Source: Nematostella vectensis (taxonomy: Eukaryota > Cnidaria > Anthozoa > Actiniaria > Edwardsiidae). From it: a DNA stretch of 64,000 bases. A program made the translations under genes and the position numbers. The DNA lies in the NCBI RefSeq assembly GCF_932526225.1, contig NC_064044.1, positions 8,110,801-8,174,800 of the forward strand. The letters run 5' to 3'. Of this stretch, positions 23,185 to 41,484 are shown one piece after another. The stretch's first letter is position 1, and each line of letters begins with the position of its first letter. Under the pieces are notes generated by a model. That model worked only from the letters and a program-made list of their open reading frames with translations. It did no database searches and was not told the DNA's origin.

Positions 23185-23506
23185 GAAAGATGCTTTCTCA
23201 CATTATGTATTTCGTTAAGATTTAAAAATGCTGGGAGGTGAAAAGGTGAAAATATTGGCCCAGGTTACAAGAATGTATTGATGTACTGCATGTCAATACC
23301 TTAAATTATTAATATTCATCGTAATAGTCCTTGTGACCCCCTTGTTTATTCTTTCGCCATTTTCCTTTCTTGGGTTTTTTAGGTTTCCTTGGTTTCTTGG
23401 GTTTCTTAGGTTTCCTTGGTTTCTTGGGTTTCTTAGGTTTCCTTGGTTTCTTGGGTTTCTTAGGTTTCCTTGGTTTCTTGGGTTTCTTTTTAGACTCATA
23501 TGGCCG
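23185..23506 (-). repeat. Tandem duplicate of the Lys/Pro-rich gene's terminal exon end
   Basis: A unit of about 322 bp carrying 3' flanking DNA (GGGAAAGATGCTTTCTCACA, ATGCTGGGAGGTGAAAAGG), the KDYY(D/N)EY stop region and the Lys/Pro-coding 30-bp repeat is present here and again at 23507-23803. This copy has four 30-bp units, the other three. The breakpoint lies at GGCCG in the coding sequence (23506), where this copy joins downstream flank. It lacks an upstream exon of its own and is probably non-coding or 3' UTR. Confidence 0.8.
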
Positions 23507-23632
23507 GGAAAGATGCTTTCTCACACTGTGTATTTCGTTAAGATTTAAAAATGCTGGGAGGTGAAAAGGTGAAAATATTGGCCCAGGTTACAAGAATGTA
23601 TTGATGTACTGCATATCAATACCTTAAAATTA

Positions 23633-26106
23633 TTAATATTCATTGTAATAGTCCTTGTGACCCCCTTGTTTATTCTTTCGCCATTTTCCTTTCTTGGGTT
23701 TTTTAGGTTTCCTTGGTTTCTTGGGTTTCTTAGGTTTCCTTGGTTTCTTGGGTTTCTTAGGTTTCCTTGGTTTCTTGGGTTTCTTTTTAGACTCATATGG
23801 CCGCCATTTGCCGTATTGCGTGGCAGGGAGGACTTCGCCAATTGGCTCCACACCACTACCTGTTTCATACTGATCTAGTTCCCAAAGCTCATCTGAAAAC
23901 GTCAAAGAAGTCAACTATCAATAGTATTAGCGGGAGGGGAGGGTCATATTTCACTAGAGCCCATAAATCCAACAAAGTAGAGTATTATCAGAGGGAGGGG
24001 CGAGGCGAGATTTCTCTCGCCTTCATATTCTCTCCTACTCTATCCTTGTATCATCCCCCTCGTTTTCGCAGAGTTCTCGTCTCACGCTCTTCTCCTTGAT
24101 GAGTTTCAAAAAATGCGTTTTGCATGTTTGAAATACGTACGGTATGTTTCACTATGTTTACAAACATTTTCAATAACCTTTGCTCATGTGATATGTTTAG
24201 ATTAGTCATTGCATCTTTCCCGCTTGAGAAATTCTGTTGTGCAAGTTGGGCACAATCTAATAGTCTAATCGCCTAATCATCTCATACGAACACTTTCGAA
24301 AGAAGAACTGCAGTGGATATTTCCATTTTAATCCCTGCCATGATCTGGGACAAAATAGTCTTTGGGTGCTTGCCGGGTCCCTGTTAAATGAAGACCGGAC
24401 CTTCGCGGACCTAAGCGGACCGGTTTTTTTTAAATTATTTTTAAATACACACAGGTATACAAAGCTATCAAAATAAATTAAAATTTGTCGAAAAGAAAAA
24501 AGGCTTAAATCATGCTTACATTTTGCGTGTTCTCTGAACATATTTTGGGGAGTCCCTATTTCAACTCAACTCCCCGCTTTCCTTATATTAGTTTCTGTGT
24601 GTGCCGATGTTGTGTGTGTGCGGGGGGGGGGGGGGGGGGGGGGGGATATGCGACGGAGATTACGGACTTTGCGCAAAAGTACAGACTTGCTCGCAGGCTA
24701 AAACATCGCTCGCATTAAAACAATGTCAATTAGCTATCTTTTGTTTAGCGAAAGTAATTTTACCCCTCAAACACGGGGAGTAGATCGTCGTCTGAATCGG
24801 AATCATAGACATGTTCATTCAATCTGTTGCAAGCTCCAACTAATTTTGTAACCCTTTTCCAGGCAGTCTTGTTGGCATTGCACAGTTGTTGGTCTTGTTA
24901 TATCAAGCAAAGTAGCCAATAAAAAGTTACTGTTCTCACGGCAATCTAATTGTGCTTGTGCAGAGCGGTTTTTTTTTTCTTAATACAATGCAGGGCAGTA
25001 GCCAATAGAGGGTTAATGTTCTAACGACAATCAACAGATTCCATTGAGTTAACTGACAGGTCAGTGTTTGGACAGAGTGATATTGCTTTCTCTTGCTACA
25101 AAGTAGGAAAGCAGCCCATTTAAAGTCACTTTTCTCACGGTGGTTGCCGATTTTCCAGCTACCGATTTTTCAAACTACTTCAGTCACCTGGAGCAAGTCG
25201 GTAATTTTGCGCAAAGTCCGTGATGAAAAAGAAACTCTGTCCCCCCGGCGCCCCGCAACAACGGCACACTTGTACTAGGGACTTCCACGCAAAACTTTTA
25301 AGTTTTAAGCAAGCTTTTTTTCTTTGACGACTTTTTTATTTTATGTATATGTTTGTGTATTTAAAAAAATAAATAAAAAAAAAACCGGTCCGCCGAGGTC
25401 CGGTCCGCGGAGGTCCGGTCCTCATTTTACAGAGACCTGGTGCTTGCGTGCATCTCTGTGCAAAATGTGGTCAGGCGAATCAAGTGATGACAATTATTGT
25501 CAATCAACTTTGCTGACACTTTGCCTCACTTGAGAAATTTTGTTTGTTTGATGTTGTGCAAAATGATCACACCCCAATGGAATTCACGCTCCAAAGGGGG
25601 AAGCGATGCGCAAAGAAGCTTTTTCAAATCCCCTCTTATTATTATTCAAAAATACCAATAGAGATATTCTGCGTTTTTTTTCCCAAAGTGTGTCAACAGA
25701 AATGTGGAGTGGTTGACTAGTATTTGTAACTGGTTGTATAAAGGCCAGATAAAGGTATTAAAACAAAGACGTATGACTAGAGTATGATTAACATCCAGTA
25801 TTTAAGTTTGATGGAATATACGTTATCGATTAAATAATCATAAATAAATGAATATAACAGGACATTGGACATAATCCCCAGAATTAGTGAAACAAGAACC
25901 GGGATTCGTGCCCTAAGTTTCAGTCCAGGAAACTGGATTTGGGCTCCCGGGAACGGAGAGCAAACAGCGGCCGTGAAGACGGGATTGGGGAACTCTAAGG
26001 GGCCGGGAAGGAGTTACTTACCTTCAATAAAATCAAAATCATGTCTCGTAGCTACGAAGCCAATGAAAAAGACAAGAAGTGTAAGTGTCAGAAGGATAGT
26101 CTTCAT
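23633..26106 (-). CDS. Secreted Lys/Pro-rich repeat protein, two exons, 114 aa
   Basis: Exon 1 is 26106-26022: MKTILLTLTLLVFFIGFVA is a clear signal peptide, followed by TRHDFDFIE, ending in phase 1 at G|GTAAGT. Exon 2 is 23892-23633, preceded by TTTTCAG, and supplies the rest of the split Asp codon. The mature protein has an acidic segment (ELWELDQYETGSG) and then a strongly basic repeat of KKPRKPKKPK built from a 30-bp DNA repeat, ending GGHKDYYNEY. Exon lengths (85 + 260) give exactly 115 codons with the stop. I do not recognise a family. The charge pattern suggests an extracellular protein that binds anionic polymers or mineral, or a structural protein; this is inference only. The 2.1-kb intron holds an inverted repeat pair and a poly-G run. 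The last exon's end is duplicated downstream. Confidence 0.75.
24355..25450. repeat. Inverted repeat pair with GGTCCG motifs in an intron
   Basis: Arms at about 24355-24470 and 25335-25450 match in inverted orientation: AAAACCGGTCCGC, GAGGTCCGGTCCTCATTT against the reverse complement GAAGGTCCGGTCTTCATTT, then the CAGGGACCCGG/CAGAGACCTGG stretch. The right arm has one extra GGTCCG unit. The spacing of about 865 bp is consistent with a MITE or an old fold-back element. A G homopolymer of more than 20 bases lies between the arms at about 24619-24645. Confidence 0.6.
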
Positions 26107-26717
26107 GGTGAACTCGCTGCCAGTTCAGGGTTCAGCGTCTCCTTATGATAATACCGACTATGTGCGCTGCTTATCCTTTAGCGCATTCTACATCCCCGCA
26201 GTGCACAAGCTTTTGTTTCTTCTGTGAGTGGGCTCATTCTTTTGCCGGTCGAGTACATAGTATTCTTCTTTATGAATGCTAAGAATGAGAAGGCTCACAA
26301 GTAAGAAATCTTAGATTTGTGAAGAAAATAAATACAATCTAGAGTATCATGATAAGTGAGTGATATACATATTTTCAACGGTATATAATACCTTTTTGCA
26401 TTTGATATCTAAAAATTATGTGTAATGATCTGATATTTGTGTTCTTGTTTTAAGATAAGATAGCGGGAATTCAAATTCTAGAACGCTCTATGCATTTGTT
26501 TGCGTGTGCGATGAAGCATCCATTCAAAACTCGCGTGCGCATGTGCAGTGGGTAAGAACCCAATACAGACTTCAGAGCAAAAGAAAAAAAAGAAAAAAAA
26601 GAAAAAAAAAACAATATAAAAATAGTATAAAAATGTTAAAAAATTACAAACTACTGATGTGTACTATGTTTTTGATAAACACGCAAATATACCTAGCTGA
26701 TTGCCGAAGCATTTAAG
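26107..26717. other. Upstream region of the Lys/Pro-rich gene
   Basis: Probable promoter and 5' leader of the reverse-strand gene lie just above 26106, but no TATA box stands out. At 26577-26612 there is an A-rich (GAAAAAAA)n tract. No other gene recognised. Confidence 0.35.
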
Positions 26718-26960
26718 CACAGGTAGTCCAGGCGATGGTTGCTTGTTCTTAGCTCGGAATTCGGCTGTTCTTAGAGGTAACGAGTAAAGCGATTCTTTTG
26801 TCAAATGCTGTCAATAATAACCTAATTGCACGATTTGGGGTGGTTTTCTTAACAAAATTTATAGGCCCTCCCCCTTGGTAAAAAAAGAACGCCTTACTAG
26901 TTTCAGAACAGCTGAATTCCGAGCTACGAACAAGCAACCATTTTGCCTGGGCTACCTGTG
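26718..26960. mobile_element. Complete 243-bp MITE with ~50-bp terminal inverted repeats
   Basis: The left end CACAGGTAGTCCAGGC and right end GCCTGGGCTACCTGTG are inverted repeats that continue through TTGCTTGTTC, GCTCGGAATTC and GCTGTTCTTA. The flanks TTTAAG and TTTAAAG may be an imperfect target duplication. No coding capacity; a partial relative lies at 15186. Confidence 0.85.
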
Positions 26961-27306
26961 TTTAAAGTGATAAACTCATGCAAATAGTATGCTTGATCCT
27001 CGCACGAAAAAACGAGTTGATCGCGGATCTAACGCTTTCTTTGCGGCCGCAAAAAAAATCCCGCCATTAGCGACATTTGGGCAGCGCCAATACCAAGCAT
27101 AATGACCCTATTTTGCATTTTGTCAAAAGGGCTTCCTGTGTAACATATTCACGTGACTTACTGCGCCCGCAAGAGCTTTGCACAAATAAGATATCTACTT
27201 TATGTATTCGAAAACGATGTCTTCTTTACACCAATCCGTAATCATTTTCAATAGATGATTTTAACATGAAGTAATACACTCTGTTGCTAGCTTTTATTTG
27301 AACAAA
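26961..27306. other. Upstream region of the Btz-like gene
   Basis: No repeat or gene recognised. It presumably contains the promoter and 5' UTR of the gene starting at 27307. Confidence 0.35.
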
Positions 27307-30300
27307 ATGCCGGACGAAAAGCTGCGACTCACGTCGGCGGTTGTTGTATCTAAATCGTTCCTCAAGGAACAAGAAAGAAGGTAATGTAACCGAAATTGCC
27401 GCTGGTGTAAGCATGACTGAACAAACGTGATGATCAATGTCAAAAATGTTCAATCTGAGTCAAGTACTCCAATTCTCTGTATTACCCATTTTGGGGACGC
27501 GCAAGCTTGAAATAATCTTTTTCCTGTAAACCACTTAGGCTGGTTCCAAAATGGCTTATAGCAATTATTTGTCCAGTCACTCTTACAATCCGAATTATAT
27601 CGTAGAGCAGAGTTTTGGTTTACTCGTCCATATAATTTAGTATTACTGTCAGAAGTTAGACGGTTTTCGACGAAGAAAAAGCACAGGCAAAAAAGGCTTA
27701 TCCAGTGGATACCGTATAAAGTAATGCCTACTTACAACTTACCCAGGCTTTGTACAACCAGCCCTACACTGTAGTTTCTCATACTGCTATCTTTAGAAAC
27801 TGTTTCTTCTACATGTAGAGCTCATATTTTTTTACAACCAGCCCAGTTGTTCAACGTCTTTTTATCATTAGAGCCCATTAGTTTTGTTGTTCATTAGAGA
27901 TCATGCTAGAGAAAGGCGAATCAACAGATTTCGTCAATCAGAGAGTGACGATGAAGACAAAAGCTTGCAGCGTGACCGTGAACATCGATCAAGAAGGTTG
28001 GGTGACAGTGTGCGGCGACCAAGAAGAGTGTCTGAAAGAGATGAGAATGAAGACCGAGGAAACTGGAAGGGACACAATTTAGACAACCCCAAAGGTAGGA
28101 GCAAACTTGTTCCTAGCTGGAGTCAGGTTTAATAATGATAATACTAGAAGGAAATTTCAGTCAACCATATTTTTTGGGGGATTGATAGTAAGTTGATGTT
28201 ATTGCTCTACATTGTTGTACTAAGTAAGGAAGCTTAGCAGAATAAAATTTTTGTGCAACCCTACAGTTTACATTATTTTTTTTTTCTTGCCTCAGCAAAT
28301 AGACCTTCTGGCCCAAACAGGAATTCTGTGTTTGATCGGCTTGACAAGGGATCAATCAAAAGCCGCCTTGGACAGCGCATGCTGCAAGAGGATGTTGAGG
28401 AAAACGTAGTCACAGATCCCACAGATGTTCCCCGTGGACAACGATACTTCATGGTAAATATTGTAATCAATAAAAAACTATTTCACAGCATTCCACAACA
28501 TTTTTGAAAAAACTCCAGTGGACAACTCATAAAGACTTGCAAATGTAAGCTATTAAATTTGTTGTTCAGACTGTTAAAGGAGCCAGTCATGCCGCCATGC
28601 TGCAAAAGTAACTCACTCAAAGAATCCATTTCAATCTTGGATGGTTATTTTGATGTTTTCTTGCAAATAAACCAATGTATTTCGAATGGTAAACAACAAT
28701 TAAGGAGTGGTTGGTTGATGTTCTTTAAAGCATCAATTGCACCAGTTTGCTTCTGGAAAGCTGACAGAAACCTCAACCGACAAAAGACAAAATAATCTTT
28801 TAGAATCCGCGCTATTTAACAGGCCATCCGCTCTAAACTATCAGTCACATCCTCAAAGAAACTTCCAGTAGACACGCTGATTTTATAATTTTGAAACATA
28901 TTTTCAGTTTTCCATTAAAAAATCATTAGAGATTGCTATGTAACCGACGGAAGTAAGCTGGTGACATAACTGTTTAATGTCAATCTTTTCCTTTTTTTTA
29001 TAAGCATGATGACCGTGATGGTCCACGTGGGCGTGACATGCGCAGGTTCTCAGGCAGCAGAGGGCGGTCAAGGAGTCCTGTTTGGAGACATGACATGTTT
29101 GAGAAAGTTCAACAAGAGGTGAGCTGCATAGTCTGTACATAATTACACACCTTAAAACACTGTTTAGAAAAGCTTAGTAATTTGCTTTGTAATTTCTCTG
29201 TTGCGTAGGGAGATCTCTGTTTTATAATTTTTGAACTCTGTAATCACCAAAGAATGATCAGCAATCTGATGCTCCCTTTACATAATGGCACACCTTCAAA
29301 CACTGTGTAGAAAAGCTTAGTAACTTGCTATTTCTCCTTTACATTCCTGTACTTGACAAGGAATTGCAAAAGGAGGTCAAAATAGAAGAGGATAGATTTC
29401 CAAATTAATTTTTCACAATTCTTTCCAATCAACTAACCTAAATATTAAACAAAACTCAGACAAACACATGGCCCTCGCTTATTCATCAAATAACTATTTT
29501 GCGCCTTTCTTGAATGTTACATGCATTGAACACATTGTATGACAGTAGCATGATCAATTATCATTAACTCAGATGATTATTAAGTCGACTCAGTGATGCC
29601 ATGTTAGTCCAGTGGTGCAGACCTTGTCTACGACCGCAGGGACCCGCAGCGAGTTCAATTCCCAATTTTTATACTTTTCATAATAATAATTAATTATACT
29701 GTGCTTGTTGTGTCATTGCATCGAAAAGAAAAAAAGGTATAAGGACATTTTTATGTACTCTAAGCATCTTCTATGTGTTCCTGCTTTGTTCAGTATCCTG
29801 TATATCTTTTATGCATACAAGAAAATAACTAGGAAAATACATTCACGAGTTGGCTAAACGAGCCTTTGATTACATTTTTGGGTGATTTTATTCTTTTTTA
29901 AAGGAGAATGTGGATGATGATGCCACCACACATGACGAGCATGATCATAGAGACCATGAGAAGCCAGAAGAAGAGGCTCCAAGGAGACGGAGAGTGGTAG
30001 CTGGCGACAGGCAGCATGGAAGGCATGACACCACAGAGGAACTCCCAAGGCGGCGGGATGGGGGTGGTGCAGGCAAATGGAGGCATGATAAGTTTGCTGA
30101 GATGGAGCAGGAACCCAAAAGAGACAGGGTATGTAGGTTGGAAATGAGGGGACAGTACTTTTTATTTTTTGTTTTACAGTAATTGAATAACCACATGAGA
30201 AATACTGTAAATGGTTGTACCCTGTGAGCAGAGCTTTCTCCTCTGTGACTCTTTGATCAAAGTCATTCGCGTCTGTGTGTGTTGCGTAGCTAGTAACCAC

Positions 30301-30755
30301 GCACACACCCAATCGCTAATAAACAGGCCAATGTAAAGAGAGATGTAAAGAGAGATACAAGGGAAAAGCCTCTGCTAGCAGGGTATAATTGTTGATTGTT
30401 TCTGGCCTACTTTGCACTACAAATATATAGTATATGCCTTATTTCTCAGGGGTTTCATTAGGCCCTAGCGGCCGACTGAAGAGCCAGCTATTTTCCACCG
30501 AGCGCAGGCTATTTTTTTTAAAAAGTCAACTTAAGTTTTTTTTAACTAAAAAGATAAAATAACTTTCACCCCCTACTTATCAATCCCCACCGCATACTCT
30601 TAAAGTAAATGAAAGCCCTGTTTCTAATTATAGTTTTGAATTTAACTAGAAAGTATATTACTGTCTATACATTTCCTTGATATTTTTTCTTGTTATTTTT
30701 CCAGGTAACTGATAGAGAGGACAATAGGCGTGGTCGCAGGAACCGTGACTATTAA
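27307..30755 (+). CDS. Charged RS/RD-rich protein with Btz (CASC3)-like motifs, six exons, 272 aa
   Basis: Exons 27307-27380, 27898-28094, 28296-28453, 29005-29118, 29904-30128 and 30705-30755 join with consistent phases (2,1,0,0,0) through GT-AG sites. The product is hydrophilic, rich in Arg, Asp and Glu, with SGSRGRSRSPVW near residues 155-165. The central VPRGQRYFMHDDRDG and the C-terminal GKWRHDKFAEMEQEPKR resemble the two halves of the Btz/SELOR domain of CASC3/MLN51 (a Pro-Arg-x-x-x-F-F-x-HD-x-R box and a W-x-HDKF box), which binds eIF4AIII in the exon junction complex. In CASC3 the two boxes are close together; here an acidic/basic insert of about 100 residues separates them, and a second WRHDMF copy follows the first. 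A role in nuclear mRNA processing is therefore inference. Exon 1 was chosen because its AG|GTAATG end fits the phase of exon 2. Confidence 0.75.
29598..29665 (+). mobile_element. tRNA-derived SINE or tRNA-like remnant
   Basis: TTAGTCCAGTGG (29604-29615) matches a pol III A box and GAGTTCAATTCCC (29651-29663) a B box at tRNA-like spacing. The flanks do not pair into an acceptor stem, and the 3' side runs into an AT-rich tail, so a SINE head in an intron is likelier than a functional tRNA gene. Confidence 0.6.
30218..30385 (+). mobile_element. 168-bp MITE with CCCTGYBAGCAGAG ends and TA flanks
   Basis: The ends TACCCTGTGAGCAGAG and (reverse complement) TACCCTGCTAGCAGAG form terminal inverted repeats that include a TA dinucleotide at each edge, as for Tc1/mariner-type targets. 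It lies in the last intron of the Btz-like gene and matches 12848-13124 in the opposite orientation. Confidence 0.75.
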
Positions 30756-30867
30756 GCTAGCTTTGGTTCCTATGCATACCATATATTTTACAGTGGCTAT
30801 TTGAGTCTTGTGTTGACATGACTGATATTCCAGGTAGGTATGTCTGCACTTGCCTATCACATCATGA

Positions 30868-32480
30868 CAGATGTCACTCACTGTCAGTAGGCATGACATA
30901 TGTCACTCACTGTCAGTAGGCATGACAGATTTCACTTACTGTCAGTAGGCATAACAGACATCACTCACTGTCAGTAGGCATGACAGACATCACTCACTGT
31001 CAGTAGGCATGACAGACGTCACTCACTGTCAGTAGACATGACAGACATCACTCACTGTCAGTAGGCATGACAGATGTCACTTACTGTCAGTAGGCATGAC
31101 ATATGTCACTAACTGTCAGTAGACATGACAGACATCACTCACTGTCAGTAGGCATGACAGACGTCACTCACTATCAGTAGACATGACAGACATCACTCAC
31201 TGTCAGTAGGCATGACAGACGTCACTCACTATCAGTAGACATGACAGACGTCACTCACTGTCAGTAGACATGACAGACATCACTCACTGTCAGTAGGCAT
31301 GACAGATGTCACTTACTGTCAGTAGGCATGACATATGTCACTAACTGTCAGTAGACATGACAGACATCACTCACTGTCAGTAGGCATGACAGACGTCACT
31401 CACTATCAGTAGACATGACAGACATCACTCACTGTCAGTAGGCATGACAGATGTCACTTACTGTCAGTAGGCATGACATATGTCACTCACTGTCAGTAGG
31501 CATGACAGGTGTCACTCACTGTCAGTAGGCATGACAGACGTCACTCACTGTCAGTAGGCATGACAGATGTCACTTACTGTCAGTAGGCATGACAGATGTC
31601 ACTCACTGTCAGTAGACATGACAGACGTCACTCACTGTCAGTAGGCATGACAGGTGTCACTCACTGTCAGTAGGCATGACAGATGTCACTTACTGTCAGT
31701 AGGCATGACAGATGTCACTCACTGTCAGTAGGCATGACAGACATCACTCACTGTCAGTAGGCATGACAGGTGTCACTCACTGTCAGTAGGCATGACAGAT
31801 GTCACTCACTGTCAGTAGGCATGACAGGTGTCACTCACTGTCAGTAGACATGACAGACGTCACTCACTGTCAGTAGGCATGACAGATGTCACTTACTGTC
31901 AGTAGGCATGACAGATGTCACTTACTGTCAGTAGGCATGACAGATGTCACTTACTGTCAGTAGACATGACAGACATCACTCACTGTCAGTAGGCATGACA
32001 GATATCACTTACTGTCAGTAGGCATGACAGACGTCACTCACTGTCAGTAGACATGACAGACGTCACTCACTGTCAGTAGGCATGACAGATGTCACTTACT
32101 GTCAGTAGGCATGACAGATGTCACTCACTGTCAGTAGACATGACAGACGCCACTCACTTTCAGTAGGCATGACAGACATCACTCACTGTCAGTAGGTATA
32201 ACAGATATCACTCACTGTCAGTAGGCATGACAGATGTCACTCACTGTCAGTAGGCATGACAGGTGTCACTCACTGTCAGTAGACATGACAGGCATCACTC
32301 ACTGTCAGTAGACATGACATATGTCACTCACTGTCAGTAGGCATGACAGATGTCACTCACTGTCAGTAGGCATGACAGACGTCACTCACTAACAGTAGAC
32401 ATGACAAACGTCACTCACTGTCAGTAAGCATGACAGACATCAAATACTGTCAGTAGGCATGACAGATAGCACTCACTGTC
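30868..32480. repeat. 29-bp satellite, about 55 copies
   Basis: A 29-bp unit (GGCATGACAGATGTCACT then CACTGTCAGTA) is repeated for 1.6 kb with mainly C/T and G/A exchanges at a few positions (AGACATCAC, AGATGTCAC, AGACGTCAC; GGCATG or GACATG). Each unit carries two overlapping dyads: TGACAGATGTCA, and CTGTCA-7-TGACAG. It starts about 110 bp after the stop codon of the Btz-like gene. The first AATAAA I see after that stop is near 32696, so the array may be transcribed as 3' UTR. Confidence 0.95.
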
Positions 32481-32978
32481 ACGCATAATTGCCACATACA
32501 GTAATTATTTTTTAATGCCATGTGAAACAATGTGTACCATAACCCATCGGTTCAACTTTACACACCTAGTGTATGGTTGAGATGTGTCAGTTTTTATGAT
32601 TGACACCTGTCATTCATCTGTCATAAGTATATGGTGGCCTGTCAGTCATTTTGATTGACATTGCCATTCAAATTTTAACACCTTCATAACAATACAATAA
32701 ATTCTGATTCTAGAAAAGCATTTCATTTTAGAAGGCCTTGTTTCAGATCTGATGTAAATGATCTTTTTTTATTAAATCATTTTTCAAACATTGTCATTGC
32801 CTCAGAAGGAAGCTGTCCATAAATAGCAATGCATGTTATTATATTTTACATGAAGGAAATAAATAATCTGTACGCTGTCATTTGATCGCCTTGTATCAAG
32901 TTAGTATAGAGGTGATGAACTTGGAAACAGGTCAACTCACAAAATACCCTGCCATAAACTCCAAACCCCAAAATACCC
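32481..32978. other. Spacer after the satellite; possible poly(A) signal
   Basis: Contains diverged TGTCA/TGACA remnants of the satellite theme (about 32590-32670) and an AATAAA near 32696-32701. No gene recognised. Confidence 0.4.
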
Positions 32979-33345
32979 ACAGTCGCTACAGTCTACTTCC
33001 GGCCAAGTACGTAGCAATCTCCGATGACTTTTAACGGAAAACGCTAAAGATATTTCAAAATCGTAGAGTGGTTTTCAAAATCCAGTGCAACAAAATGTAT
33101 TAGTCAAGACAGAACAAAAGAGAACAAATACATTACTTGTATTAGTACTAAATAAACTAAATAGTATTTCACGGGTTTTTGAAAACCACTCTAAAAGCAT
33201 TTTGTCTATTGGATGTTTCTCCGAGGATGTGACTATTAATTTAAAGCGGATGGCCTGTTAAATAGCGTGAATTTTAATAGATTTTTTTTACTTTGGTCGG
33301 TTGAGGTTTCCGTCGGCCCGCCGGAAGTAAACTGAGGCGACTGTA
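32979..33345. mobile_element. MITE with ACAGTCGC ends and a nested small MITE
   Basis: ACAGTCGCTACAGTCTACTT at the left and (reverse complement) ACAGTCGCCTCAGTTTACTT at the right form imperfect inverted ends. Within it, AGAGTGGTTTTCAAAA (about 33065) and its inverted copy at about 33176-33192 bound a second element of about 129 bp, apparently a nested insertion. The right part (AACAGGCCATCCGC, GTCACATCCTC) recurs inverted at about 28745-28865 in an intron of the Btz-like gene. Confidence 0.7.
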
Positions 33346-33689
33346 GCATGTTCACAATAACGGCTGTACACCTGTACTCTACATATAGCACATAGAACAT
33401 GCCAAACAACCCAAAAGCTCGTACCAAAAAATACCAAGGATAGAACATTTTCACTTGGCCGTTAGTTCTATACCCCCAATAATCTTCAATCCCTAAGGTC
33501 TATAATTCAATCCGCTAATATCCGCCATGCTAATGCTAGACTAACAGCGAGGGTTTCCCGCCTTCCATCCTTATCACCTTTTTTATAAGCCTACGTGTAG
33601 CCGCTAATAATATCGATTTTTTTTGCGAGTCAGCGGCTACACGTAATTTACTTTATGTGAAGGTTGATTTCCGTCACGTTATATTTGAC
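33346..33689. other. Intergenic spacer with a short hairpin
   Basis: ACGTGTAGCCGCT near 33592 pairs with AGCGGCTACACGT near 33632 around a loop of about 26 bases; this may be a tiny MITE or structured element. Nothing else recognised. Confidence 0.45.
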
Positions 33690-33912
33690 TTTCCCGTAAT
33701 ATGAGTGTCACGTAATGTGAGTGTTAAGTAATATGAGTGTCACGTAATATGTGCATCACGTAATATGAGTGTCACGTAATATGAGTGTCAAGTAATATGA
33801 GTGTCACGTAATATGAGTGTCACGTAATATGAGTGTCACGTAATATGAGTGTCAAGTGATATGAGTGTCACGTAATATGAGTGTCACGTAATATGAGTGT
33901 CACGTGATATGT
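33690..33912. repeat. 16-bp minisatellite (GAGTGTCACGTAATAT) upstream of the peptidase gene
   Basis: About 14 units of GAGTGTCACGTAATAT with a few AAGTAAT and CACGTGAT variants. It ends about 116 bp before the ATG at 34029, so it sits in the proximal promoter or 5' UTR. Each unit holds TCACGTAA, close to bZIP/CRE-type sites; whether any factor binds is not known. Confidence 0.9.
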
Positions 33913-34028
33913 GACAAAGGTCGCAGGGCCTAGAAAGATGCGATTCGATTCATCGTGTATCAATTTCCATTGTGCGGCTCGATACTGTTTACAACGCGTA
34001 TGTGTGGAGTATTTAGGTTGTATGCATC

Positions 34029-40976
<6,948 letters not shown>

Positions 40977-41164
40977 CATTACCGTCAGTACAGGTGATAA
41001 ATACATTAGGACGCGCGCTACGATGGCCACCTTGACAGTCTTAGCCATAAGGATGCGAGAAGCGTGCTACATGATTAACATAGACTTCTTGCTATTTCAC
41101 CAACGTGGCAAGGGAATACTTCAGTGTGCATTAAAAACGGTGACTTTGGCATGCTAATCAGCTT

Positions 41165-41458
41165 TCTCAATACTTTGTATTGGTGGCCACGGTAGCGCGC
41201 GTCGCATGGTAAACTTTGTCTTGGTGGTCACGGTAGCGCGCGTTGCATGGTGAATTTTGTATTGGTGGCCACGGTAGCGCGCGTCGCATGGTAAACATTG
41301 TCTTGGTGAACGAGAGTGCGCGTCGCGTGGTAAATTTTGTATTGGTGGCCACGGTAGCGCGCGTCGCATGGTAAACTTTGTCTTGATGGCCACGGTAGCG
41401 CGCGTCGCATGGTAAACTTTGTCTTGGTGGCCACGGTAGCGCGCGTCGCACTGCAACA
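41165..41458. repeat. 41-bp GC-rich minisatellite after the peptidase stop codon
   Basis: About seven units of TTGGTGGCCACGGTAGCGCG followed by CGTCGCATGGTAAACTTTGT. It lies 190-480 bp after the stop codon and is followed at 41479-41484 by AATAAA, so it probably belongs to the 3' UTR. GTAGCGCGCGTCGC gives each unit a CpG-rich core. Confidence 0.9.
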
Positions 41459-41484
41459 GCATTGAATTATTGTGCAGCAATAAA

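Noticed and set aside
29598-29665. Functional tRNA gene
   Set aside because: Pol III boxes are present but no acceptor-stem pairing; treated as SINE-derived.
30868-32480. CRISPR-like array of regular repeats
   Set aside because: Units are contiguous with no unique spacers, in a eukaryotic genome next to spliced genes; it is a satellite.
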